From positions 1 through 64,000 of the forward strand of contig JAGTRM010000005.1 in assembly GCA_018261735.1 (NCBI GenBank): a DNA stretch of 64,000 nt, in the 5' to 3' direction. Source of the DNA: Pseudomonadota bacterium. GTDB lineage: Bacteria; Pseudomonadota; Gammaproteobacteria; Burkholderiales; Chitinibacteraceae. The position numbers were made by a program, and so were the translations under genes. The number at the start of each line of letters is the position of its first letter. The first letter of the stretch is position 1. This document shows positions 8,830-17,689 of this stretch, piece after piece. A model generated the notes under the pieces. It saw only the letters and a list, made by a program, of their open reading frames with translations. It ran no database searches and had not been told where the DNA came from.

Positions 8830-9341
8830 GCACGACGATGAAAAACACCCCGCCCGAGAATAAACCGTGGTACCGCCACCCCTTCGTGTGGCTGCTGATT
8901 GCCCTGCCGTTCTCGGCCGTCATTGGCGGTTTTGTCACCTTCTATATCGCCGCCCATACCGATGACGGCCTGGTTGCGGACGACTATTACCAGCGCGGCA
9001 AAGAGATCAACAAGGATCTGCATCGCGACCAGGCTGCCAGCGCACGCAAGCTGGGAGCGCAAATATTGCTGGGCGAAGATCGCCGCACCTTGCGCATACT
9101 GCTGAACCAGTCGGTCACGGGTGAATTGCAACTCAAGCTGATGCACCCCACCCGCGCAGGCTTCGATCAATCGGCCCGGCTCTCACCCCAAGGCCCGCAA
9201 ATGTGGGTTGCCACCCTGCCCCAGCCACTCGAACAATCGGCCTGGCAAGTTGAACTCAGCGATATGGCGGGTCAATGGCGGCTCTCCGGCGCCTGGAAAG
9301 TGCAGCCGGACCAGGCACTTTCCCTCACACCTCAAGACTGA
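8826..9341 (+). CDS. ccoH: FixH family protein (CcoH), cbb3 assembly factor
   Basis: This 171-residue protein has one membrane helix (about 20-43) and a periplasmic domain containing the FixH family stretch DDGLVADDYYQRGKEIN. FixH/CcoH stabilises cbb3 oxidase and is thought to act with the CcoI copper pump. The start codon overlaps the ccoG stop in an ATGA arrangement, implying translational coupling. A second Met (MKNTPPEN) five codons in is an alternative start. It ends the cco region. Confidence 0.88.
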   Translation: MSTTMKNTPPENKPWYRHPFVWLLIALPFSAVIGGFVTFYIAAHTDDGLVADDYYQRGKEINKDLHRDQAASARKLGAQILLGEDRRTLRILLNQSVTGELQLKLMHPTRAGFDQSARLSPQGPQMWVATLPQPLEQSAWQVELSDMAGQWRLSGAWKVQPDQALSLTPQD

Positions 9342-9369
9342 TCGAATAGGGGTTCAATAGGCCTTGGCA

Positions 9370-10155
9370 TCACTTCGCAAAGGCTGGAATATATTTTTGC
9401 GAGAAGACGAGAATAGAATCCGCCAAGTCTTCCGCCAGGCCGGATTTGCTTCTTGCCCACTTGCCAAACTCAAGCTGAATGGCATCGATCCCGTGTGACA
9501 TCTGGCTTCCGTAGGTAAAAACGGTATACCCGCCGCTGAATCTTCGGTCTTCCTTCAAGCCACTGGCTTCAACGGGTGGAAACACCTGATAACCCTTGCC
9601 CTGCAGAACACCTGTGATGCTGTACTCCCCCTGCAGTACTTCCTTTCCATACTTCTTCAACAAGGTCTTTACGGTCAGCCCGCCTCGGGTTCCGCGAAAT
9701 ATCGTACCGGGATCATCCGATTGACCATGCACGTCGATCAGTAGTGCCCCATCCGGAAATCGCGCCGATATCTCAGCGACGAACCGGGCGATCTGGTCGT
9801 GATAGGCACGGTATGCAGGAAGCGCTTCCACAGACTCCATGGCCTCTTCTTCGCTTCGGTTGGCATCCAGAAATTTCCGGCTGAATTTGGCAATCACCAG
9901 GTAGGGCCGATTTCCCGTTTTCTTTTCCAACGCATCGACCGTGCGTTCAGCCAGCTCTTGCGTCCCGGTATCGCGGACGACAGCACCTTGGGTTCGAGCG
10001 CTTATCCAGCCCAGCGCTTCGCCGCCATCATGTGGCACCGTGAGAATGACGGGCATGGAGCCTTGTTTCGCAACGATCTTGTCTTGCGCGTCATATGCGT
10101 AAACATGACATGCATACAGGACGATGGTTGCGGTGAAAAACAAGCGGTTAATCAT
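9370..10155 (-). CDS. Exported N-formylglutamate amidohydrolase-like protein
   Basis: The 261-residue product shows the N-formylglutamate amidohydrolase fold motifs in order: ILTVPHDGG, FLDANR (the family DxNR stretch), LIDVHGQ and IQLEFGKWAR, which hold the usual metal ligands and substrate-binding Arg. Its first 20 residues (MINRLFFTATIVLYACHVYA) look like a Sec signal peptide with a VYA cleavage site, so the enzyme is probably periplasmic. Start taken at that Met rather than 19 codons upstream. Codon use looks less biased than in its neighbours. It stands alone, opposite in direction to ccoH and dnaE; the substrate is unknown. Confidence 0.72.
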   Translation of the reverse strand: MINRLFFTATIVLYACHVYAYDAQDKIVAKQGSMPVILTVPHDGGEALGWISARTQGAVVRDTGTQELAERTVDALEKKTGNRPYLVIAKFSRKFLDANRSEEEAMESVEALPAYRAYHDQIARFVAEISARFPDGALLIDVHGQSDDPGTIFRGTRGGLTVKTLLKKYGKEVLQGEYSITGVLQGKGYQVFPPVEASGLKEDRRFSGGYTVFTYGSQMSHGIDAIQLEFGKWARSKSGLAEDLADSILVFSQKYIPAFAK

Positions 10156-10630
10156 GGTGCGTAATTCCGGTTGGATGGAAATTGAATCGATCCGAGAGTA
10201 GCACACCATCAATATTACTGAATTGTCAGGTATGGCCGAAACTTCTACACCTCAGCCATTTTTCCAGAAAAAAATCGAACCCTCGGTTAATTGCAGATAT
10301 TCAGACCCAGACATCCACACTCCCGCCCACTCCTGCAGGATTGTTGCGTTCAGGCCCAGGCAATCCTTGGGGAATTCGGACCTTGGCCCCGGCAACGCGC
10401 ACTGGCTCGCTGGCCACCGGCCTCACCGGCAAAAGCCCCGCCGCAGCGCGCACCTCAAGATTGGTATCGCTCTCGACCACCGTAAGCAGATTCGCATCCA
10501 TGGCAGCCCCTTGAATCGCTTCCTCGGTTGGTTTGAGTCAAGGGATCGCCGAAGGGTTCCGCCCGTCCATCCAGACCATGAATTCAATGCACGGCGGCCT
10601 ACCCGCGATCACCGGTGGTAAAATCGCGCC
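10156..10630. other. Gap with no confident gene
   Basis: About 475 bases separate the amidohydrolase-like gene and dnaE. Plus-strand frames here look like noise. One minus-strand frame (10301-10501) is listed separately as doubtful. The last bases before dnaE contain TAAAAT about 9 bases ahead of the ATG, which may be the dnaE -10 element. Confidence 0.5.
10301..10501 (-). CDS. Doubtful 66-residue hypothetical protein or gene remnant
   Basis: I do not recognise this product. The frame begins MDANLLTVVESDTNLEVRAA, is rich in V, P and A, and has AAGGGG five bases ahead of its ATG, which could be a ribosome binding site. A TTGACT sits upstream on the same strand. It might be a small real gene or the remnant of a longer one; its amino-acid composition is more protein-like than the overlapping plus-strand frames. 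Confidence 0.25.
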   Translation of the reverse strand: MDANLLTVVESDTNLEVRAAAGLLPVRPVASEPVRVAGAKVRIPQGLPGPERNNPAGVGGSVDVWV

Positions 10631-13600
10631 ATGAACTCACCTGCCTTTATCCATCTGCGCCTGCATTCCGAATTTTCCGTCACCGACGGTATCGTGCGCG
10701 TCAGCGAAAAACCCAAGTACAACGCCGCCGTCAGTCGCGCCCAGAAGCTGGGCATGCCCGCACTGGGGCTTTCGGACCTGATGAACCTGTTCGGCATGGT
10801 CAAGCATTACAAAGCCTGCCGCGAAGTGGGCATCAAGCCGATCATCGGCATCGATGCCTGGATCAGCAACGAAGAAGACCCGGACAAGCCTTTCCGCACG
10901 CTACTGATTGCCCGCAACCGCGCGGGTTACGGGCGGCTTTGCGAACTGATGACGCAAGCCTTCCGCACCAACCAGCACCGCGGCCGGGCGGAAATCCGCA
11001 AGGAATGGATTGCAGCCGCCAGCAATGCCGACCTGATCGCCCTCTCCGGCGCGCAGCTGGGCGAAATCGGCCAGGCCATCCTCAACAACAATCAAGACGC
11101 CGCCCGGCAAGCCACCCAGTGGTGGTCAGAACAATTTCCGGGCAATTTTTACCTGGAGCTGCAGCGCACCGGCCAGAACGAATGCGAAACCAGCATCGCC
11201 GGCCATCTCGACCTCGCCCAGGTTTTTGATCTGCCCGTCGTCGCCACCCACCCGATCCAGTTCATGGATCGCGACGACTTCCAGGCGCACGAGGCACGCA
11301 CCTGCATCGCGGACGGTTACATGGTGGCGGACAAACGCCGCCCGCGGCGTTTTACCGAAGAACAGTACTTCAAGTCGCCCGACGAGATGGCGGCGCTGTT
11401 CCATGATATTCCCGAGGCGCTTGCCAACTCGGTGGGCATCGCCCAACGCTGCAATGTCACCATCACGCTGGGCAAGAACTACCTGCCGCTGTTCCCCACA
11501 CCGGACGGCATGACGCTGGACGACTTCCTGGTCTACGAGGCAAAGCGCGGCCTGGAAGAGCGCCTGGAGCACCTCTACCCCGATCCGGCCGTGCGCGAAG
11601 CACAACGCCCCAACTATGAAGCACGGCTGAAATTCGAATGCGACACGATTATCAAGATGGGCTTCCCCGGCTACTTCCTGATCGTGGCGGACTTTATCAA
11701 CTGGGGCAAAAAGAATGGCTGCCCAGTTGGTCCGGGCCGGGGTTCGGGCGCGGGTTCGCTCGTGGCCTATTCGCTGAAGATTACCGATCTTGATCCGCTC
11801 AAATACGCACTGCTGTTCGAACGTTTCCTGAACCCCGAACGGGTCTCCATGCCCGACTTCGACGTGGATTTCTGCCAGGAAAACCGCTGGCGCGTGATCG
11901 AGTACACCCGGAAGAAGTATGGTGAAGAGGCCGTGAGCCAGATCGCCACCTTCGGCACCATGTCGTCCAAGGCCGTAGTGCGCGACGTCGGCCGCGTGCT
12001 CGACCTGCCCTTTTTTCTGTGCGACCGGCTGTCGAAGCTGATCCCGCTTGAAGCCAACAAGCCGTTGCCACTCGCCCAAGCCATGGAAATCGAGCCGCAG
12101 ATCAAGCAGCTGATCGATGATGAAGATGCCGGGCAGTTGCTCGATCTGGCGCTGAAGCTGGAAGATTTGACGCGCGGTATTGGCATGCACGCCGGGGGCG
12201 TGTTGATTGCACCGGGGAAGATCACCGATTTCTGCCCGGTTTATCTTGCCAGCAGCGAGGAAGCCAGCCCGGTTTCCATGCTCGACAAGGACGACGTGGA
12301 ACAGATCGGCCTGGTGAAGTTCGACTTCTTGGGCCTGCGCAACCTGACCATCATTGAGCTCGCCCAGCGCTATATCAAGCAGGTCAACAACGAAGACGTG
12401 GATGTTGCCAAGCTGCCGCTGGATGATGCTGCCGCGTATCGGGTCTTTGCCAGCGGCAATACCACTGCCGTGTTCCAGTTTGAATCGTCCGGCATGAAGA
12501 AGATGCTGATTGAGGCGCGACCCAAGCAGTTCGAGGAAATTATCGCGTTCGTCGCGCTCTACCGTCCGGGCCCGATGGATCTGATTCCGGATTTCACCAA
12601 GCGGATGCATGGCGAGCGCTTCGAGTACCTGCACCCGCTGCTGGAGCCCGTGCTCGCGCCCACCTACGGCATCATGGTGTACCAGGAGCAGGTGATGCAG
12701 GCCGCGCAGGTTTGCGGTGGCTACTCGCTCGGCGGCGCCGACTTGTTGCGCCGAGCCATGGGCAAGAAGAAAGTCGAGGAGATGCTCGCTCAGCGCGCCA
12801 TGTTCGTCGAGGGTGCAGCGAAGAAAGACATCCCGGAAACCAAAGCCAACGAAATCTTCGATTACATGGAGAAATTCGCCGGTTACGGCTTCAACAAGTC
12901 GCATGCCGCCGCTTATGCGCTGGTGGCCTATCACACGGCCTGGCTCAAGGCGCACCACTGTGCAGCCTACATGGCCGCGACCATGTCGACGGAATTGAAC
13001 GACACCGATCAACTCAAGGTTTTTTACGACGATTGCGTCGACCTCAACGGGCTGACCATCCTGCCGCCCGACGTGAATCACAGCTTCTATCGCTTCGTGC
13101 CCGTTTCGCGCAAGGAAATCCGCTACGCGCTGGGCGCGATCAAGGGGGTGGGCGAAGGCGCAGTCGACATGATCGTGGCCCAACGCACCGAAGGGGGTCC
13201 GTTCAAGGACCTGTACGACTTCTGCCGCCGCACCGACAAGAAGGAAGTCAACAAGCGCGTGATCGAAGCACTGATCCGCGGCGGGGCTTTCGACGCGATC
13301 GATGATCATCGCGCACGCCTGCTGGCCAACGTTGAACAGGCCATGCAACTTGCCGAGGCCGAAGCCGCCAACGCCAACCAGATCAGCTTGTTCGATGTCT
13401 TTGAGCCCTCCGCCGCGCCCGGCGTGGACGTGATCGAAGTACCGCGCTGGGATGAGCGGGTAAAGCTGGCCGAAGAAAAAACCGCGATTGGCTTCTTCCT
13501 CTCCGGCCACCCGTTCGCCGCGCACGCAGAAACCATCAAGCGCTTTATCAAGACCCGGCTCGACCGGCTGGAACCCAGACGCGAACCGCAAATCATCGCC

Positions 13601-14077
13601 GGCATCGTCACCGCATTGCGCGTCAAGAATGGCGAACGCGGCCGCATGGCCTTCGTACAGCTTGACGATGGCAACGGCAAGCAGGAGGTCGCCGTCTACA
13701 GCGAAGCTTTTGAAACCAATCGGGCGAAGCTGAAAGAAGATGCGTTACTGATCGTGGAAGGCAAGGTCAGCGAAGACCGCTTCAACGGCGGTGGCGTGCG
13801 CGTGATTGCCGACAAGATTCACGATATCGGCGAGGCCAGGAGCCTGTTTGCGCGCGCACTACAGCTCAATATCAGCGACATGGCCGATACACAACGCCTG
13901 CGCGATATCCTTAGTGATTGGCGTGAAGGAAGCTGCCAGATTGAAATTGATTATCACAACCATTCTGCAAAATGTCTGCTACGCTTGGGTGATACGTGGC
14001 GCGTAACGCTACATGATGATTTATTGATCCAACTCAAAAATTACCTGGGCGACAACCATGTTGCAGTGCGGTATTAA
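10631..14077 (+). CDS. dnaE: DNA polymerase III subunit alpha
   Basis: This is the catalytic subunit of the chromosomal replicase. The 1148-residue length and domain order fit DnaE1: an N-terminal PHP domain (about 1-280), the palm with catalytic aspartates in PDFDVDF (D409, D411), the fingers and beta-clamp region, then a helix-hairpin-helix and an OB fold near 960-1040. Start follows directly after the gap with family-typical FIHLRLHSEFSVTDG. The gene is monocistronic, closed by a long bidirectional terminator. Confidence 0.97.
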   Translation: MNSPAFIHLRLHSEFSVTDGIVRVSEKPKYNAAVSRAQKLGMPALGLSDLMNLFGMVKHYKACREVGIKPIIGIDAWISNEEDPDKPFRTLLIARNRAGYGRLCELMTQAFRTNQHRGRAEIRKEWIAAASNADLIALSGAQLGEIGQAILNNNQDAARQATQWWSEQFPGNFYLELQRTGQNECETSIAGHLDLAQVFDLPVVATHPIQFMDRDDFQAHEARTCIADGYMVADKRRPRRFTEEQYFKSPDEMAALFHDIPEALANSVGIAQRCNVTITLGKNYLPLFPTPDGMTLDDFLVYEAKRGLEERLEHLYPDPAVREAQRPNYEARLKFECDTIIKMGFPGYFLIVADFINWGKKNGCPVGPGRGSGAGSLVAYSLKITDLDPLKYALLFERFLNPERVSMPDFDVDFCQENRWRVIEYTRKKYGEEAVSQIATFGTMSSKAVVRDVGRVLDLPFFLCDRLSKLIPLEANKPLPLAQAMEIEPQIKQLIDDEDAGQLLDLALKLEDLTRGIGMHAGGVLIAPGKITDFCPVYLASSEEASPVSMLDKDDVEQIGLVKFDFLGLRNLTIIELAQRYIKQVNNEDVDVAKLPLDDAAAYRVFASGNTTAVFQFESSGMKKMLIEARPKQFEEIIAFVALYRPGPMDLIPDFTKRMHGERFEYLHPLLEPVLAPTYGIMVYQEQVMQAAQVCGGYSLGGADLLRRAMGKKKVEEMLAQRAMFVEGAAKKDIPETKANEIFDYMEKFAGYGFNKSHAAAYALVAYHTAWLKAHHCAAYMAATMSTELNDTDQLKVFYDDCVDLNGLTILPPDVNHSFYRFVPVSRKEIRYALGAIKGVGEGAVDMIVAQRTEGGPFKDLYDFCRRTDKKEVNKRVIEALIRGGAFDAIDDHRARLLANVEQAMQLAEAEAANANQISLFDVFEPSAAPGVDVIEVPRWDERVKLAEEKTAIGFFLSGHPFAAHAETIKRFIKTRLDRLEPRREPQIIAGIVTALRVKNGERGRMAFVQLDDGNGKQEVAVYSEAFETNRAKLKEDALLIVEGKVSEDRFNGGGVRVIADKIHDIGEARSLFARALQLNISDMADTQRLRDILSDWREGSCQIEIDYHNHSAKCLLRLGDTWRVTLHDDLLIQLKNYLGDNHVAVRY

Positions 14078-14090
14078 CGGTAGAAATTCC

Positions 14091-14131
14091 GGCCTAAAAA
14101 AAACGCCGCCATCCGGCGTTTTTTTTAGGCC
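14091..14131. terminator. Perfect 18-bp inverted repeat, bidirectional terminator
   Basis: The arms 14091-14108 and 14114-14131 are perfect complements: GGCCT, eight A, CGCCG, a 5-base loop, then the mirror with eight T. A GC stem flanked by A and T tracts can act on both strands, ending dnaE and shielding the pflB promoter region. Confidence 0.9.
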
Positions 14132-14265
14132 AAACTCGCCGCGTACTGATAAAATTCTTATTAAAATCAAACGCCAACATCCATGATAAAAAAAACACGT
14201 TTTCCGCACCGCAGCAATTCAAATCATTGCGAAAATTTCGAAAAATTCTATTAGAGTATTCCAAT

Positions 14266-14285
14266 ATCAATATTTAAATATTGAT
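14266..14285. promoter_or_regulatory. Perfect 20-bp palindrome overlapping the FNR box
   Basis: ATCAATATTTAAATATTGAT is a perfect dyad centred between 14275 and 14276. Its right end is the left half-site (TTGAT) of the FNR box. It could bind a second dimeric regulator or a nucleoid protein and compete with FNR. Confidence 0.55.
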
Positions 14286-14294
14286 CAACATCAA
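14281..14294 (+). promoter_or_regulatory. Perfect FNR/ANR-type box upstream of pflB
   Basis: TTGATCAACATCAA matches the FNR consensus TTGAT-N4-ATCAA at all ten defined positions. It lies 170 bases before pflB, whose expression in known systems is activated by FNR under anoxia. A TATGAA-like -10 lies near 14326. Confidence 0.8.
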
Positions 14295-14464
14295 ATACAC
14301 CACATAATTGAATTACCGGTTTTCTTATGAATTAATTACAAAGCCCGTGACCAAACCCGGTGTTAATCTAGCAACAAATCCCAGTACGCCACTGCGGCAA
14401 ACCGCAAAGGCCGAGAGACTGGCAGGAATCGTCAAACAGACATTTCGCAACGAGGAGCTCCACC

Positions 14465-16717
14465 ATGAACGCACCCGAAGTTAAAGTAGGTCTTGAAGCC
14501 TGGCGCGGTTTTGCCGGCGGCGAATGGCAGACCAAAGTCGATGTTCGCGGCTTTATCCAGAAAAACTACACCGAATACACCGGCGATGACGCCTTCCTGG
14601 CCGGCCCGACCGAGCGCACCACCAAGTTGTGGGAAGAACTCTCGGTCCTGTTGAAGGAAGAGCGCGCCAAGGGCGTACTCGATGTATCCGCCGATATCGG
14701 CGCCTCCATCGTTGCCCACGGCCCTGGCTACATCAACAAAGACAAAGAAGTGATCGTCGGCCTGCAGACCGATGCTCCGTTGAAGCGTGCCATTGTGCCG
14801 AACGGCGGCCTGCGCATGGTGCAAAATGGCCTGGAAGCCTACGGCTTCAAGCTGGATCCGAAGGTTGAAGAAGCCTTCCGCCTGTATCGCAAAGACCACA
14901 ACATGGGCGTGTTCGATGCCTACAGCCCGGACATCCTGGCCTGCCGCAAGACCGGCGTGATCACCGGCCTGCCCGATGCCTACGGCCGTGGCCGTATCAT
15001 CGGCGACTATCGCCGCGTAGCCCTGTACGGCGTCGATTTCCTGATCAAAGACAAGAAGCGCGAAAAAGCCGAACTCGACTACGTCGACTTCACCGAAGAC
15101 GTGCTGCGCACCCGCGAAGAGCTGTCCGAACAAATCAAGGCCCTGAACGAACTGAAGCAGATGGCTGCTTCCTACGGTTGCGACATCGGCCGTCCGGCTG
15201 CCACCGGTAAGGAAGCCGTGCAGTGGACCTACTTCGGCTACCTGGCTGCCGTGAAGGAACAAAACGGTGCCGCCATGTCGATTGGCCGCATCTCCACCTT
15301 CCTCGATGTATACATCGATCGCGACATCAAAGAAGGTACGATTAGCGAAGCCCAAGCCCAGGAAATGATTGATGACCTGGTGATGAAGCTGCGGATCGTG
15401 CGTTTCCTGCGCACCCCGGAATACGATCAACTGTTCTCGGGCGACCCGACCTGGGTGACCGAATCCATCGGCGGTATGTCCGAAGATGGCCGCTCCTTGG
15501 TTACCAAGAGCAGCTTCCGTATACTGAACACCCTGAACAACCTGGGCCCGGCACCGGAACCCAATCTGACCGTGCTGTGGTCGACCAAGCTGCCGAAGGG
15601 CTTCAAGGACTTCTGCTCCAAGGTTTCGATCGAAACCAGCGCGATTCAGTACGAATCCGACGATGTGATGCTGCCGCACTGGGGCGATGACTACGCCATC
15701 GCCTGCTGCGTCTCCGCCATGCGCGTTGGCAAGCAAATGCAATTCTTCGGCGCCCGTGCCAACCTGGCCAAGGCCATGCTGTACGCCATCAACGGCGGCG
15801 TGGATGAAAAGATGGGTCTCAAGGTAGCCGAAGGCTTCGAGCCGATCACCTCGGAATACCTCGAGTACGACGAACTGGTTGCCAAGTTCGACAAGATGAT
15901 GGATTGGCTGGCCACGACCTACATCAAGGCCCTGAACGCCATTCACTACATGCACGACAAGTACCATTACGAGCGCATCGAAATGGCACTGCACGACCGC
16001 GACATCCTGCGCACCATGGCTTGCGGTATCGCCGGTCTGTCGGTTGCCGCTGACTCGTTGTCCGCCGTGAAGTACGCCAAGGTCAAGATCATCCGTGACG
16101 AACAAGGCCTGGCCACCGACTTTGCAATCGAAGGCGAATACCCGGCCTTCGGCAACAACGATGACCGCGTTGACCAGATCGCTGTGTGGCTGGTTGAAGA
16201 GTTCATGAACAAGATCCGCAAGCACAAGACCTACCGCAACAGCTTGCCGACCCAATCCGTGCTGACCATCACCTCCAACGTGGTGTACGGCAAGAAGACC
16301 GGCAATACGCCGGATGGTCGCCGCGCTGGCGAACCGTTCGCTCCGGGCGCAAACCCGATGAACGGCCGCGATAAGTCGGGCTTCGTGGCTGCAGGCGCTT
16401 CGGTTGCCAAGCTGCCGTACGACGCTGCGCTGGATGGCATCTCCTGGACCGCCACCTCCACGCCGGATGCACTGGGCCACACGCTGACCGACCGCGTGAA
16501 CAACCTGACGAACTGCCTGGATGGTTTCTGCTCGGCACAAGGCTTCCACATCAACGTGAACGTGCTGAACAAAGATACCTTGCTGGATGCCATGGAGCAC
16601 CCGGAAAAGTATCCGCAGCTCACCATCCGCGTTTCGGGCTATGCCGTGAACTTCATCAAGCTCACCCGCGAACAGCAACTTGACGTGATCAACCGTACCT
16701 TCCACGTCCACTGCTAA
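14465..16717 (+). CDS. pflB: Formate C-acetyltransferase (pyruvate formate-lyase)
   Basis: This glycyl-radical enzyme converts pyruvate and CoA to acetyl-CoA and formate without oxygen. The 750-residue protein has the adjacent catalytic cysteines C414-C415 in [12 protein letters not shown] and the radical glycine G725 in RVSGYAVNF near the C-terminus, both intact. Length is close to E. coli PflB (about 760). The start follows GAGGAGC. The coding bias is strong, suggesting high expression. No formate channel (focA) is adjacent; the activase pflA follows behind a terminator and its own promoter-like sequence. Confidence 0.97.
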   Translation: MNAPEVKVGLEAWRGFAGGEWQTKVDVRGFIQKNYTEYTGDDAFLAGPTERTTKLWEELSVLLKEERAKGVLDVSADIGASIVAHGPGYINKDKEVIVGLQTDAPLKRAIVPNGGLRMVQNGLEAYGFKLDPKVEEAFRLYRKDHNMGVFDAYSPDILACRKTGVITGLPDAYGRGRIIGDYRRVALYGVDFLIKDKKREKAELDYVDFTEDVLRTREELSEQIKALNELKQMAASYGCDIGRPAATGKEAVQWTYFGYLAAVKEQNGAAMSIGRISTFLDVYIDRDIKEGTISEAQAQEMIDDLVMKLRIVRFLRTPEYDQLFSGDPTWVTESIGGMSEDGRSLVTKSSFRILNTLNNLGPAPEPNLTVLWSTKLPKGFKDFCSKVSIETSAIQYESDDVMLPHWGDDYAIACCVSAMRVGKQMQFFGARANLAKAMLYAINGGVDEKMGLKVAEGFEPITSEYLEYDELVAKFDKMMDWLATTYIKALNAIHYMHDKYHYERIEMALHDRDILRTMACGIAGLSVAADSLSAVKYAKVKIIRDEQGLATDFAIEGEYPAFGNNDDRVDQIAVWLVEEFMNKIRKHKTYRNSLPTQSVLTITSNVVYGKKTGNTPDGRRAGEPFAPGANPMNGRDKSGFVAAGASVAKLPYDAALDGISWTATSTPDALGHTLTDRVNNLTNCLDGFCSAQGFHINVNVLNKDTLLDAMEHPEKYPQLTIRVSGYAVNFIKLTREQQLDVINRTFHVHC

Positions 16718-16754
16718 GCGCCGGGCCCCGACCGGGGCCTGACGGGCAAACATC

Positions 16755-16790
16755 ACGGGTTAATGGCTTCGGCTGTTAACCCGTTTTTTT
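16755..16790 (+). terminator. Intrinsic terminator between pflB and pflA
   Basis: ACGGGTTAA and TTAACCCGT form a 9-bp stem with a CTTCGG-capped loop, followed by seven T. A GC hairpin at about 16724-16740 precedes it. A TATAAT at 16792-16797 just after the T run may be the pflA -10. Confidence 0.88.
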
Positions 16791-16831
16791 ATATAATGAA
16801 AAAATAATTATTAAACCATTCTGGAATCATC

Positions 16832-17626
16832 ATGAGCGAAACCATCCCCATCAAGCCCCTCGGTGAAATTGCCCCGGCTTGCGTTGACGAAAACGGCAAA
16901 CTATCCGGCTTCGTCCACTCGATCGAAACCGGCGCCGCCGTCGATGGCCCCGGCATGCGCTTTGTGCTGTTTGTCTCCGGCTGCCAGTTTCGCTGCCTGT
17001 ATTGCCACAATCCGGACACTTGGAAGATGCGCAACGGCAAGCTGATGTCGGTCGACGAAGTACTGAAGGAAATCGGCAAGTACGCTAACTTTTTGCGTTT
17101 CGCCGGCGGCGTGACCATTTCCGGCGGCGAACCGCTGATGCAGGCCCATTACGTGGGCGAAATCTTCTACCGGGTCAAGACCGAACTGAAACTACATACC
17201 GCGCTGGATACCCAGGGCTTCCTGGCCGCGCATCTGGAAGACGAATGGTTCGACAATGTCGATCTGGTGTTGCTCGATATCAAGCAGTTCAATCCGGAAA
17301 AATATGAACGCCTTACTGGCAAGCCGTTGCAGCCTACGCTCGATTTCGCCGAACGGCTAACGCGCATGGGCAAGAAAATGTGGATTCGCTATGTGCTCGT
17401 GCCCGGCTGGACCGATGACTACGACGACGTGGAAAAACTGGCCGAATACCTGACCACGCTCAAGGGCATCGAACGGGTCGAGGTGCTGCCCTTCCACAAG
17501 ATGGGCGAACACAAGTGGGAAGAGCTTGGTCTGGATTACGAACTGACCAATGTCCCGCCACCTTCGCAGGAACTCATCGAACGCGTACGCAACCAGTTCC
17601 GCGCGCGCGGATTCTTTGTCTGCTGA
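16832..17626 (+). CDS. pflA: Pyruvate formate-lyase-activating enzyme (radical SAM)
   Basis: PflA makes the glycyl radical on PflB using S-adenosylmethionine and a 4Fe-4S cluster. The 264-residue protein carries the CxxxCxxC cluster motif at C51-C55-C58, followed by HNPDTW, and the SAM-binding GGE motif in VTISGGEPLMQ. The N-terminus is about 25 residues longer than in minimal activases. It is separated from pflB by a terminator, so the two may be regulated apart. Confidence 0.95.
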   Translation: MSETIPIKPLGEIAPACVDENGKLSGFVHSIETGAAVDGPGMRFVLFVSGCQFRCLYCHNPDTWKMRNGKLMSVDEVLKEIGKYANFLRFAGGVTISGGEPLMQAHYVGEIFYRVKTELKLHTALDTQGFLAAHLEDEWFDNVDLVLLDIKQFNPEKYERLTGKPLQPTLDFAERLTRMGKKMWIRYVLVPGWTDDYDDVEKLAEYLTTLKGIERVEVLPFHKMGEHKWEELGLDYELTNVPPPSQELIERVRNQFRARGFFVC

Positions 17627-17635
17627 GCCACAAGC

Positions 17636-17664
17636 AAAGGGCCACTTTTCCAAGTGGCCCTTTT
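17636..17664. terminator. Bidirectional terminator between convergent pflA and rmuC
   Basis: AAAGGGCCACTT, a 4-base loop and AAGTGGCCCTTTT make a 12-bp stem with A and T flanks. It can end pflA on the plus strand and rmuC on the minus strand. Confidence 0.88.
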
Positions 17665-17689
17665 ATCCATCACAACCCTATTCACACAC

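Larger units (their letters stand above)
14132..14464. other. AT-rich regulatory region upstream of pflB
   Basis: These 333 bases are strikingly AT-rich for this genome and contain no gene. They hold an FNR box and an overlapping 20-bp palindrome (listed separately). The long untranslated stretch (about 170 bases between FNR box and ATG) leaves room for a complex promoter and leader. Confidence 0.7.

Noticed and set aside
11126..13591. 821-residue minus-strand frame inside dnaE
   Set aside because: Shadow of dnaE; composition is typical of antisense GC-biased sequence.
14432..16756. 774-residue minus-strand frame inside pflB
   Set aside because: Antisense of a highly biased gene; no motif or ribosome site.
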